Positions 17,058 to 25,113 of a DNA stretch of 64,000 nt are shown here, in pieces. Source of the stretch: Mesorhizobium sp. AR07 (GTDB lineage: Bacteria > Pseudomonadota > Alphaproteobacteria > Rhizobiales > Rhizobiaceae). A program made the position numbers and the translations under genes. The notes under the pieces are model-generated. The model was not told the origin of the DNA and ran no database searches. It saw only the letters and a program-made list of their open reading frames with translations. The stretch is from positions 3,224,001-3,288,000 of the forward strand of contig NZ_CP080525.1 of NCBI RefSeq assembly GCF_024746815.1, read 5' to 3'. The stretch's first letter is position 1. The number at the start of each line of letters is the position of its first letter.

Positions 17058-17909
17058 CTACGCCGCTTTCTTCCACCCATTCCTGATATGCTTGTATCCC
17101 TCGCGATAAACAGCTTCCGGGGTTTCGGAAAAATCGCGCCACACCTTGGTCGCCGCCGCCAGGTCCTTGAGCGAACGCCCGAACGCCTCGATCGTCAGCC
17201 AGTCGTCATAGCCGCTCTTGCGGATGGCCGAAAATGTTTCCGTCCACGGAATGTTGCCACGCCCCGGCACGCCGCGATCATTCTCCGAGATGTGGATATG
17301 GACGACATTCCCGCGGTGCTTTGTATAGGCGCCGATCGGGTCGGCCTCCTCGATGTTGGCATGGAAGGTGTCGTACATCGCCTTGATGTGTGGCCGGTCG
17401 ATGACATCGACATGCTCCGACAGATCCGCCATCGTGTTGACGAGATAGCATTCGAAGCGGTTGAGCGCTTCCAGCCCGATGGTGACGTTCTTCTTGCCGG
17501 CATGGTCGCCGATGGCGCGCTGCGAAGCGACCGAGCGCTTCTTCTCGGCCGCCGTCGGTCCGGTGCCGGAAAAGGCGCCAAGCGTCGAATGCAGCGGCCC
17601 GCTCAGCGTGCTGGCACCGAGCGCATGGGCGCAGTCGATAGCCCATTTCATGTAGTCGATGCCGGCCTTGCGGGTCGCGGCGTCGACCGAGATCAGGTTC
17701 ATCGCCGGATCGCCCATCGCCGACACGGCGGTGCGCTCGAGCCCGATGCGGTCGAGCAGCTCACCCAATTTCTGGTAGTCGTCGGCCGTGCCGGCGAAGA
17801 TCGGTATCTCGACGCCATCGAAGCCGGTCGCCTTGATGTCGCGGAGCAGCGGCTCGTGTTTCTTCGACACCGCCGTCGTCCACAAGAACATGCACATGCC
17901 GATTTTCAT
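17058..17909 (-). CDS. D-tagatose/L-ribulose 3-epimerase-like TIM-barrel protein
   Basis: Probable ketose 3-epimerase, 283 residues, AP-endonuclease-2-like TIM barrel. The four metal/catalytic positions of the D-tagatose 3-epimerase family can be read: Glu147 (GLEALNRFE), Asp180 (MYDTFHANIEE), His206 (HIHISEN) and Glu241 (TIEAFG). DRGVPGRGNIPW at 211-222 matches the substrate-binding loop. It is the last gene of a leftward set with the oxidoreductase and another TIM-barrel gene. Substrate unknown. Confidence 0.8.
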   Translation of the reverse strand: MKIGMCMFLWTTAVSKKHEPLLRDIKATGFDGVEIPIFAGTADDYQKLGELLDRIGLERTAVSAMGDPAMNLISVDAATRKAGIDYMKWAIDCAHALGASTLSGPLHSTLGAFSGTGPTAAEKKRSVASQRAIGDHAGKKNVTIGLEALNRFECYLVNTMADLSEHVDVIDRPHIKAMYDTFHANIEEADPIGAYTKHRGNVVHIHISENDRGVPGRGNIPWTETFSAIRKSGYDDWLTIEAFGRSLKDLAAATKVWRDFSETPEAVYREGYKHIRNGWKKAA

Positions 17910-17948
17910 CGACGCCCCTCCCCCGTGAATTCCCCTCGCCGGTCGAAG

Positions 17949-19136
17949 CTACAGTTTCGTCCACGCCCCGTTCTTCTTCGACGACTTCACGCAGGCCTCG
18001 ATGAAGGCCATGCCCTCGACGCCATCCTGAATGGTCGGGAAGACGACATCCTTGCCTGGCTTGCCGCCCTTCTTGCGTGCCGCGCGGATGGCGCGCGCCG
18101 CCTCCTGGTAGATGTTGGCGAAGCCTTCGAGATAGCCCTCGGGGTGGCCGGACGGCACGCGGCTGACACGGCCCGCCACCGGCAGTGCGCCGGCGCCATT
18201 ACGGGTGATCAATTGCTTGGGCTGACCGAACGGCGTGTACCAGAGATAGTTCGGGTCGGCCTGCACCCATTCCAGACCGCCCTTGGAGCCGTAGATGCGC
18301 AGCTTCAGCCCGTTCTCATGGCCCGGCGCCACCTGGCTTGCCCAGATCATGCCCTTGGCCGGGTGCGTCTTGCCGGCTGGCTTGAAGCGCAGCATGACGT
18401 TGACATTGTCGTCGAGCAGCCTCCCCGGCACGAAAGCATCGAGATCGGCCGACAGGGAATCAAGCTCCAGCCCGGAGACGAAGCGCGCGAGGTTGTAGGC
18501 ATGGGTGCCGATGTCACCCAGCGCACCACCGGCGCCCGCCTGCTTGGGGTCGGAGCGCCAAGCCGCCTGTTTCTGGCCGGTGGCGGCGAGATCCTCGGTC
18601 AGCCAGTCCTGCGGATATTCCGACTGCACGATGCGGATGTCGCCGAGTACGCCCTTGGCCACCATCTCGCGCGCCTGCCGCACCATCGGATAGGCGGTGT
18701 AGTTGTGGGTGAGCACGAACACCCTGCCGGTCTTCTCGACTATCGCCGCCAGCTTCTTCGCCTCGGCCAGCGTCGTTGCCAGCGGCTTGTCGCAGATGAC
18801 GTGGATGCCAGCCTCGAGGAAAGCCTTAGCTGCCGGCACGTGGACATTGTTGGGCGTGACGATGGCCACCGCCTCGATACCGTCGGGCCGCTTGGCCTCG
18901 GCCTTGGCCATCTCGGCATAAGAGCCGTAGCTGCGCGCCGGGTCGAGCCCGAGCTCCTCGGCCGAGGCTTTTGCGCGTGCGGGATCCGATGACAGCGCGC
19001 CGGCGACCAGCACGAAATCATTGTCCATGCGCGCCGCGATCCGGTGCACCGCGCCGATGAAGGCACCCTGCCCGCCGCCGACCATGCCGTAGCGGATCGG
19101 GCCGCCTCCCGTTTCCGACTTCGATGCGCCGACCAT
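17949..19136 (-). CDS. Gfo/Idh/MocA-family sugar oxidoreductase
   Basis: NAD(P)-dependent oxidoreductase, 395 residues. The N-terminal Rossmann motif GMVGGGQGAFIGAVH (about 16-30) and the catalytic-lysine motif CDKPLATT (near 120) mark the GFO_IDH_MocA fold. GGALGDIGTHAYNLARFVSG near residue 210 is the C-terminal domain helix with the usual Asp and His. The ATG at 19136 follows CGAGGAGAAAAAC. It is flanked by two sugar-epimerase-type genes and probably oxidises or reduces the same sugar-derived compound, as in inositol-like pathways. Confidence 0.87.
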   Translation of the reverse strand: MVGASKSETGGGPIRYGMVGGGQGAFIGAVHRIAARMDNDFVLVAGALSSDPARAKASAEELGLDPARSYGSYAEMAKAEAKRPDGIEAVAIVTPNNVHVPAAKAFLEAGIHVICDKPLATTLAEAKKLAAIVEKTGRVFVLTHNYTAYPMVRQAREMVAKGVLGDIRIVQSEYPQDWLTEDLAATGQKQAAWRSDPKQAGAGGALGDIGTHAYNLARFVSGLELDSLSADLDAFVPGRLLDDNVNVMLRFKPAGKTHPAKGMIWASQVAPGHENGLKLRIYGSKGGLEWVQADPNYLWYTPFGQPKQLITRNGAGALPVAGRVSRVPSGHPEGYLEGFANIYQEAARAIRAARKKGGKPGKDVVFPTIQDGVEGMAFIEACVKSSKKNGAWTKL

Positions 19137-19159
19137 GTTTTTCTCCTCGCCGTTGCCTA

Positions 19160-19277
19160 CCTCCCCCTTGAGGGGAGGTCGATCCGCGCAGCGGATCGGG
19201 TGGGGTCGTTGAGGTGGATGTTCGGCATGAACCGACCCCACCCGGCCCTACGGGCCACCCTCCCCTCAAGGGGGAGG
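19160..19277. repeat. Intergenic palindromic element (CCTCCCCCTTGAGGGGAGG arms)
   Basis: The 19-bp arms at 19160-19178 and 19259-19277 are perfect reverse complements. An inner pair, GGGTGGGGTCG (19198-19208) and CGACCCCACCC (19232-19242), is nested inside. It fills the gap between the oxidoreductase start and the end of the next gene. Confidence 0.8.
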
Positions 19278-19287
19278 GGAAGCAGTG

Positions 19288-20343
19288 TTAAATTCCCATC
19301 ATGCCGCGCAGCACTTTCTTGTCGGTGGCGCCGCCGGCGAAGTCGTCGAATGCCTTTTCCGTCACCCGGATGATGTGGTGCTGGATGAAGGGCGCGCCCT
19401 CCGCCGCGCCATCTTCGGGATGCTTCAGGCAGCATTCCCATTCCAGAACCGCCCAGGAATCATAGTTGTATTGCGTCAGCTTGGAAAAGATGCCGCCGAA
19501 ATCCACCTGTCCGTCGCCGAGCGAGCGGAAGCGGCCGGCGCGGTTGGTCCAGCTCTGATAGCCGGAATAGACGCCTTGCCGGCCGGTCGGGTTGAACTCG
19601 GCGTCCTTGACGTGGAACGCCTTGATGCGCTCGTGATAGATGTCGATGAAGTCGAGATAATCGAGCTGCTGCAGGAGAAAGTGCGACGGGTCGTAATTGA
19701 TGTTGCAGCGCTTGTGGCCGCCGACCGCGTCGAGTAACATCTCGAAGGTGGCGCCGTCGAACACATCCTCGCCGGGATGAATCTCGTAGCCGACATCGAC
19801 GCCATTGTCCTCATAGACATCGAGGATCGGCTTCCAGCGCTTGCCGAGTTCGGAAAACGCTTCCTCGATCAACCCGGCCGGCCGCTGCGGCCAGGGATAT
19901 AGGTAAGGGAAGGCTAACGCTCCGGAGAAGGTCACCGAGGCGTCCAGCCCGAGATTGCGCGACGCCTTGGCGCCGAACTTCATCTGTTCGACCGCCCATT
20001 TCTGCCGCGCCTTTGGATTGTTGTGCACCGAAGCCGGCGCAAAGCCGTCGAACTGCGCGTCATAGGCCGGATGCACCGCCACCAATTGCCCTTGCAGATG
20101 CGTCGACAGTTCGGTGATCTCGACGCCGGCATCGGCGCAGATGCCTTTCACCTCGTCGCAATAGGCCTTGGAAGAAGCCGCCTTCTTGAGATCGAACAAC
20201 CGCGCATCCCAGGTCGGGATCTGGACGCCCTTGTAGCCGAGCCCGGCCACCCATTTGGTGATCGAGGCCAGTGAATTGAACGGCGCGGCGTCGCCCGCGA
20301 ACTGCGCCAGAAACAGTCCAGGGCCCTTCATTGTCGTCGGCAT
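19288..20343 (-). CDS. Sugar phosphate isomerase/epimerase-family TIM-barrel protein
   Basis: A 351-residue AP-endonuclease-2-like TIM-barrel protein, longer than typical epimerases. Metal-ligand positions appear in YEIHPGEDVF (Glu), NINYDPSHF (Asp), IKAFHVKDAEF (His) and VLEWECCLKHPEDG (Glu). Related rhizobial genes sit beside Gfo/Idh/MocA oxidoreductases. ATG 20343 is chosen because GGAGG lies 7 bases upstream; ATG 20349 is too close to it. First gene of the leftward set, reading away from the operator at 20447. Confidence 0.82.
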   Translation of the reverse strand: MPTTMKGPGLFLAQFAGDAAPFNSLASITKWVAGLGYKGVQIPTWDARLFDLKKAASSKAYCDEVKGICADAGVEITELSTHLQGQLVAVHPAYDAQFDGFAPASVHNNPKARQKWAVEQMKFGAKASRNLGLDASVTFSGALAFPYLYPWPQRPAGLIEEAFSELGKRWKPILDVYEDNGVDVGYEIHPGEDVFDGATFEMLLDAVGGHKRCNINYDPSHFLLQQLDYLDFIDIYHERIKAFHVKDAEFNPTGRQGVYSGYQSWTNRAGRFRSLGDGQVDFGGIFSKLTQYNYDSWAVLEWECCLKHPEDGAAEGAPFIQHHIIRVTEKAFDDFAGGATDKKVLRGMMGI

Positions 20344-20446
20344 CGGCATCCTCCCTCATTTTTCTCGCGACCGAGCATAGCGCCGATTGGAAGCAGGGCC
20401 AGCCACTTTGGTCTTTTTCACACCGCGCGATTGCGCGCGCCGTCAT

Positions 20447-20460
20447 TCTGGTATTACCAA
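20447..20460. promoter_or_regulatory. FadR-type operator candidate in the divergent epimerase promoter region
   Basis: TCTGGTATTACCAA contains TGGT-ATT-ACCA, fitting the FCD-GntR consensus TNGT-N3-ACNA. The identical 14 bases recur at 35911-35924. It lies in the 414-bp gap between the leftward TIM-barrel gene and the rightward one at 20758, in AT-richer DNA, with another TTTGGTC half-site just after it. Confidence 0.6.
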
Positions 20461-20757
20461 ATATGGAAATTTGGTCAAGCCTCGCGATGCGCCATCCAGG
20501 CTCTCCAAGCACACGAAAGAGAGAGCTATATCTCAATATAATCAATGGTGTAACTTACACAAAAAGTTGCATTGCCGCGCTTCTTGCCGTCCAGAAGAAT
20601 TTGCTGTAGACCTCGCTTAAGGCCCAATTGGTCGAACCAGTTTGCAGGAAAAGGCTGGGGATGCCTTGGGGGGGGACCTTTGCGTCGCCTTTTGGCGATG
20701 CAAGTCGCAGGCGAGCCATAAGGCGAACCACAAAGACGAATTTGGGAAGGACAGACC

Positions 20758-21645
20758 ATGCATCTTTCGACGCACAACTGGATGCGCGCGGAGCCGTTGG
20801 AGACGACGCTCAAGCGCATCAAGAAATTCGGCTATGAGTCGATCGAGATTTCCGGCGAGCCCGAGCAGTACAAGACCAAGGAGACGCGGGCCTTGCTGAA
20901 GGAGCATGGCATCCGCTGCTGGGGCGCGGTGACGCTGATGTTGGGCGAGCGCAACCTCGCCGCCAAGAACCAGGGCCAGCGCGAGCGCTCCGTGCAGTAT
21001 GTCAAGGACGTGCTGACCATGGTCAGCGAACTCGATGGCGAGATCATCACGCTGGTTCCGGCAACCGTCGGCAAGGTGGTGCCCGACGGCACCGAGGAAG
21101 AGGAATGGAAGTGGGTTGTCGACGCCACCCGCGAATGCTTCACCCACGCCAAGAAAGTCGGCGTCAAGATCGCCGTCGAGCCGCTCAATCGCTTCGAAAC
21201 CTATCTGTTCAATCGCGGCGCCCAGGCGCTGGCACTGGCTGACGCGGTCAGCCCCGAATGCGGCGTCTGCCTCGACGCCTATCACATCCACATGGAGGAA
21301 TTTAACGTCCACGACGCGATCCGCCAGATCGGCAAGCGGCTGTTCGACTTCCATGTCGCCGACAACAACCGCTTTGCCGCCGGCCTTGGCCAGATCGACT
21401 GGCCGAGGATCGTCGCGACGCTGAAGGAGGTCGGCTACGACGGCGCGCTGACCAACGAGTTCGTCGCCCCGGTCGACCGCACGCCGGCCGCACCCTACCC
21501 CGACATGGTCGAGCGCCACCCGGTCGACATCTCGCCCGAGCAGCTGAAGTTCATCCAGGATCACGGCTCCAGCGTGCTGACGGAGAAATTTTACACCGAC
21601 CAGATGCGCATCACCGCCGAAACGCTGTTGCCGCTGATCAAGTAG
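20758..21645 (+). CDS. Tagatose-3-epimerase-like sugar isomerase/epimerase
   Basis: A 295-residue TIM-barrel protein with the tagatose-3-epimerase residue set: Glu141 (VEPLNRFETYLFN), Asp173 (CLDAYHIHMEE), His199 (DFHVADNNR) and Glu234 (LTNEFV). Probably interconverts ketoses or keto-acids of the pathway also served by the dehydratase downstream. The start follows GGGAAGGACAGACC. It leads a rightward operon with the enolase-superfamily gene, the GntR gene and the dehydrogenase. Confidence 0.82.
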   Translation: MHLSTHNWMRAEPLETTLKRIKKFGYESIEISGEPEQYKTKETRALLKEHGIRCWGAVTLMLGERNLAAKNQGQRERSVQYVKDVLTMVSELDGEIITLVPATVGKVVPDGTEEEEWKWVVDATRECFTHAKKVGVKIAVEPLNRFETYLFNRGAQALALADAVSPECGVCLDAYHIHMEEFNVHDAIRQIGKRLFDFHVADNNRFAAGLGQIDWPRIVATLKEVGYDGALTNEFVAPVDRTPAAPYPDMVERHPVDISPEQLKFIQDHGSSVLTEKFYTDQMRITAETLLPLIK

Positions 21646-21706
21646 TCGACTGCCTGTTGGGAAATTTGCCCTTCCGCCCTGACCGGCGGCAGGGCCGGGG
21701 ATTAAT

Positions 21707-22876
21707 ATGCGCATCAAGACGGTCCAAGCCTGGTGGGTCCGCGTTCCGATCGAAGCCGCACGGCAGCACCGCAGCGACTTCGGCCAGGTGACGACCTTTG
21801 ACGCCGCCATCCTGCGCATCGAGACCGATGACGGGTTGGTCGGCTGGGGCGAGGGCAAGAACGCCGCCGGCAGCGCCGGCAGCTATGGCGCGCTTGTCCA
21901 TATGCTGAACCATGAGGTCGGCCCGCAATTGATCGGTCGCGATCCGGCCGATATCGGTGTCATCTGGGAGATGCTCTACAACGGCGTGCGCCATGACAGC
22001 GCCGCCCGCGCCGGCCACGCCATGCCGCAACTGGCGCGGCGCGGCGTGAGCATAGCCGCCATCAGCGCCGTCGACATCGCGCTCTGGGATATTTTGGGCA
22101 AATCGCTTGGCGTTCCTGTCTGGCGGCTCCTCGGCGGCCGCAAGCTCGACCGCATGCCGGCCTACGCGTCCGGCGGCTGGGCGTCCGCCGACGCCATCGG
22201 CGAGCAGTTGAAGTCCTATATCGCCAGAGGCGGCTTCAAGGCGCTGAAGATGCGCGTCGGCGCCATGGATGGCGCAGCCCACGTTTCCGCCGCCCGCGTC
22301 CGTGCCGCACGGCAAGCGCTCGGCCCCGATGTCGAATTGATGGTCGACGCCCACGGCACCTACACGGTGGCCGAAGCCAAGCGCTTCATCCACCTCGTCG
22401 GCGATCTGGATCTCGCCTGGTTCGAGGAGCCTGTTATCGCCGATGACAAACCGGGGATGGCCGAAGTGAGGGCATCAGGCGCCGTCCCGATCGCGACCGG
22501 CGAAAGCGAAGCGACGCGCTACGCTTTCCGCGATCTCGCCGTGCTCAAGGCAGCCGACATCTTCCAGCCGGATCCGGCCTTCTGCGGCGGCATCAGCGAG
22601 GCGATGAAAATCGGCACCATTGCCAGCGCCTTCAATCTGCGTTTTGCGCCGCATCTGTGGGCCGGCGCTCCCTGCTTCTTCGCCGGGCTGCATGTCTGCG
22701 CCGCCTCGCCATCGAGTTTCACCGTCGAATATTCGCTCGGCGCCAACCCGATGATCCATGATCTGATCGAAGAGACTGTCGAAGCAAAGGACGGTATGAT
22801 AGCGATCCCGGAAAGACCGGGTCTGGGATTCACCATTTCGGAGCGGTTTCTGGAGGCGCACGCGCAACGCGATTGA
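21707..22876 (+). CDS. Mandelate racemase/muconate lactonizing-family dehydratase
   Basis: Enolase-superfamily enzyme, 389 residues, that abstracts the proton alpha to a carboxylate. Readable active-site residues are the KxR motif Lys181-Met-Arg183, metal ligands Asp214, Glu240 and Glu266, and His316 (FAPHLW). The N-terminal capping domain is typical (TDDGLVGWGEGKNA). With epimerases and a hydroxyacid dehydrogenase around it, it is likely a sugar-acid dehydratase. Lys-x-Arg instead of Lys-x-Lys points to the mandelate racemase or gluconate-dehydratase-like groups. Confidence 0.85.
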   Translation: MRIKTVQAWWVRVPIEAARQHRSDFGQVTTFDAAILRIETDDGLVGWGEGKNAAGSAGSYGALVHMLNHEVGPQLIGRDPADIGVIWEMLYNGVRHDSAARAGHAMPQLARRGVSIAAISAVDIALWDILGKSLGVPVWRLLGGRKLDRMPAYASGGWASADAIGEQLKSYIARGGFKALKMRVGAMDGAAHVSAARVRAARQALGPDVELMVDAHGTYTVAEAKRFIHLVGDLDLAWFEEPVIADDKPGMAEVRASGAVPIATGESEATRYAFRDLAVLKAADIFQPDPAFCGGISEAMKIGTIASAFNLRFAPHLWAGAPCFFAGLHVCAASPSSFTVEYSLGANPMIHDLIEETVEAKDGMIAIPERPGLGFTISERFLEAHAQRD

Positions 22877-22878
22877 CG

Positions 22879-23595
22879 ATGAAAGAAAAGAACCTTCTCG
22901 CGGAACTCGCCGCCTATCTCTTCTCCCATTCGGACAAGGAGACCGGCCGAACGCCGTCGGAACGTGAACTGGCGGAGCATTTCGGCGTCAGCCGCGGCCA
23001 GATCCGCGAGGCGCTCGCCATCCTCGAAGCCATGCGCATCGTCGAGCGCCGGGCCAAGTCCGGCATCTACATCGACACCAAGCAGGCCAGCGTCGAGGCA
23101 ATGGCCCTGTTCGCGCGCGCCGGCCTGCCGCTCGATCCGATCCAGATCTATGAGACGGTCGAACTGCGCAAGATCCATGAGATCAAGGCGGCCGAACTTG
23201 CCTGTTCGCGCGCCACCGAGGAGAATTTCGAGCGCCTGCGCGAAATCCTGAAGGCGTCGGAAGACCGCATCGCGGCTGGCGAAGGCCTGGCCAAGGAGGA
23301 TCGCGAATTCCACCTCGAGATCGTGCGCGCGACCAAGAACAGCGTCTTCCACAATGTCTGCAGCGTCTACTACATGATGGGCGAACAGCGCCTGCCGATC
23401 TATTTCAACGACCCCGAGCGCAGCGTGCGCTCGCATGCCGACCACATCCAGATCTATGAAGCGCTGCTGCGCCGCGACGGCAATCTCGCCCAGGCGCTGA
23501 TGAGCGCTCATCTGCAGGGCGCGGAGAGCTACTGGAAGGGCCTGATCGAGGGCCGCGGCCAGGAACCCCAAAGCCCGGCGCTTGAAAGAGCCTGA
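22879..23595 (+). CDS. FCD-domain GntR-family transcription regulator
   Basis: FadR-subfamily regulator, 238 residues. The winged HTH at about 8-75 (TPSERELAEHFGVSRGQIREALAILEAMRIVERR) is followed by an all-helical FCD effector domain with metal-site candidates (EFHLEIVRATKNSVF and RSHADHIQIYEAL). It starts two bases after the dehydratase stop without a clear ribosome site, so translation is probably coupled. Its family recognises TNGT-N3-ACNA, matching the sites at 20447, 35911, 36086 and 40969. Control of those promoters is inference. Confidence 0.88.
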   Translation: MKEKNLLAELAAYLFSHSDKETGRTPSERELAEHFGVSRGQIREALAILEAMRIVERRAKSGIYIDTKQASVEAMALFARAGLPLDPIQIYETVELRKIHEIKAAELACSRATEENFERLREILKASEDRIAAGEGLAKEDREFHLEIVRATKNSVFHNVCSVYYMMGEQRLPIYFNDPERSVRSHADHIQIYEALLRRDGNLAQALMSAHLQGAESYWKGLIEGRGQEPQSPALERA

Positions 23596-23600
23596 CCGAG

Positions 23601-24581
23601 ATGGCCCGCATCCTCACCACGCATCCCCTGCACCCGCGCGCCTCGACCATGCTGGCCGGCGCCGGCGAACTCGTCGTCGCCTCCGCCATCGATCCGGGCA
23701 TGCTGGCCGCCGAGGCGAGAAACGCCGACATCGTCATCGTACGCGCGCCACTGCCGCCGCAGCTTTTCGAGGGTGCCGCGAAGTTGAGGGCAGCGATCCG
23801 CCATGGCGCCGGGCTCGACATGATCCCGATGGAAGCAGCATTCGCCGCCGGCGTGCTGGTGGCGAATGTCCCGGCGGTCAATGCCCGCTCGGTTGCCGAA
23901 CACGTCATGTTCGCGGCTCTTGCCCTGCTTCGCCGCTTCCGGGTCGTCGACCGTGACTTGCGGGCGAAAGGCTGGCTCGCCGGCCGCGAGCACGCCAACG
24001 CCAACAGCGAGCTTGCCGGCAAGACGATCGGCATTGTCGGCCTTGGCGCCGTTGGCCAGGCGGTCGGCCATATCGCCGCATACGGCTTCGACCTGAAGGT
24101 AGTGGCAACGACACGCAGCATGCAGCCGGCGCCGGACAAGGTCGGCTTCCTGTCGATCGACGCGCTGGTCGAACAGAGCGACATCATCGTTCTGTGCTGC
24201 CCGCTGACGCCGGAGACGCGCGGCCTGATCAACCGCGAGAGGATCGCCCGCATGAAGCCGCATGCGCTGCTGATCAACGTGTCGCGCGGACCGGTCATTG
24301 ATGACGACGCCCTGATCGAGGCTTTGCGCAAACGCCGTATCGGCGGTGCCGCGCTCGACGTGTTTTCAACGCAGCCGCTGCCGCCAAATCACCCCTATTT
24401 CAGCTTCGACAATGTCGTCATCACCCCGCATATGGCTGGGATCACCGAGGAATCGATGATGCGCATGGGCGTCGGTGCGGCGGGGGAAGCGTTGCTGGTG
24501 CTGGCCAACAAACTGCCGGTCAACCTGCGCAATCCAGAAGTGATCGATCACTACCGGCGGCGATTTCCGGCCGGCATCTAG
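23601..24581 (+). CDS. D-isomer-specific 2-hydroxyacid dehydrogenase family protein
   Basis: NAD-dependent 2-hydroxyacid dehydrogenase of the SerA-like type, 326 residues. The Rossmann motif GIVGLGAVGQAVG lies at about 143-155. Catalytic Arg (NVSRGPVIDD) and His (TPHMAGI) are present. The usual catalytic Glu in the DVFxxEPLP motif is Gln here (DVFSTQPLP). Last gene of the rightward epimerase-dehydratase operon, 5 bp after the regulator. Probably reduces or oxidises a 2-keto acid from the dehydratase. Confidence 0.82.
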   Translation: MARILTTHPLHPRASTMLAGAGELVVASAIDPGMLAAEARNADIVIVRAPLPPQLFEGAAKLRAAIRHGAGLDMIPMEAAFAAGVLVANVPAVNARSVAEHVMFAALALLRRFRVVDRDLRAKGWLAGREHANANSELAGKTIGIVGLGAVGQAVGHIAAYGFDLKVVATTRSMQPAPDKVGFLSIDALVEQSDIIVLCCPLTPETRGLINRERIARMKPHALLINVSRGPVIDDDALIEALRKRRIGGAALDVFSTQPLPPNHPYFSFDNVVITPHMAGITEESMMRMGVGAAGEALLVLANKLPVNLRNPEVIDHYRRRFPAGI

Positions 24582-24676
24582 AGCAATTCCAGGAGAAGTG
24601 TGACACGGTTTTCCCGGGAAAAGCGCGTAGCGCTTTCCCTAGCGGAATTGCGTCAAAAACAAAGAGATAGCGCATC
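24581..24676. repeat. RIME-like intergenic repeat with GCAATTCC...GGAATTGC ends
   Basis: A 96-bp element overlapping the last base of the dehydrogenase stop codon. Terminal arms GCAATTCC (24583-24590) and GGAATTGC (24644-24651) flank a second hairpin, GGGAAAAGCGC with GCGCTTTCCC. A conserved tail, CGTCAAAAACAAAGAGATAG, follows. This type is widespread in Rhizobium and Mesorhizobium intergenic DNA. Confidence 0.75.
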
Positions 24677-24711
24677 GCGGTTTCGCCCCAATTCTCCGCG
24701 ACGCTGAACCC

Positions 24712-25101
24712 ATGTCCGATCTTCGCCTCGCATTTCTAACCACTATCGCCGCGTCGATCTGTGCCATGCCGGCTTTTGCCGCGGCCGAGAGCAGCTATGT
24801 CTATTGCGACAACGGGCTGCGTTGCTTCAAACAGCCTTGCTCGTCGAACAGCGCGCTCGACCTCGCCACCGGCACGATCATCACGGGCGTGTCGATCGAC
24901 AGCAGCGGATTGCCGCAGGCCGACAAGGCGATAACCGATCTTTCAGACGCGCTTTATGCCGGAAAGATCGTTGTCAGGGGATCGATCGAGCACCGCACCC
25001 AGACCATCACCGGCAAGGACTACAGCCTGCAGTGGCTCATCGCGACCCGCATCGTGCGCACCGCCAAGGACAGCGAACGCAAGCACTGTTCGTCCCACTG
25101 A
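24712..25101 (+). CDS. Small exported cysteine-containing protein of unknown function
   Basis: A 129-residue protein with a clear signal peptide (hydrophobic LAFLTTIAASICAMPAFAAA, cleavage near residue 24). The mature part has a cluster CDNGLRCFKQPC and a final cysteine near the C-terminus, suggesting two disulfides, and an internal LSDALYAGKIVVRGSIEHRTQTI segment of alternating strands. I do not recognise the family. It stands alone, convergent with the amidase gene 12 bp away. Confidence 0.7.
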   Translation: MSDLRLAFLTTIAASICAMPAFAAAESSYVYCDNGLRCFKQPCSSNSALDLATGTIITGVSIDSSGLPQADKAITDLSDALYAGKIVVRGSIEHRTQTITGKDYSLQWLIATRIVRTAKDSERKHCSSH

Positions 25102-25113
25102 TAGTCACAGGGG

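Noticed and set aside
17088..18992. A 634-codon open frame on the forward strand
   Set aside because: It covers the reverse-strand epimerase and oxidoreductase genes, which have clear motifs. Its own translation shows none.
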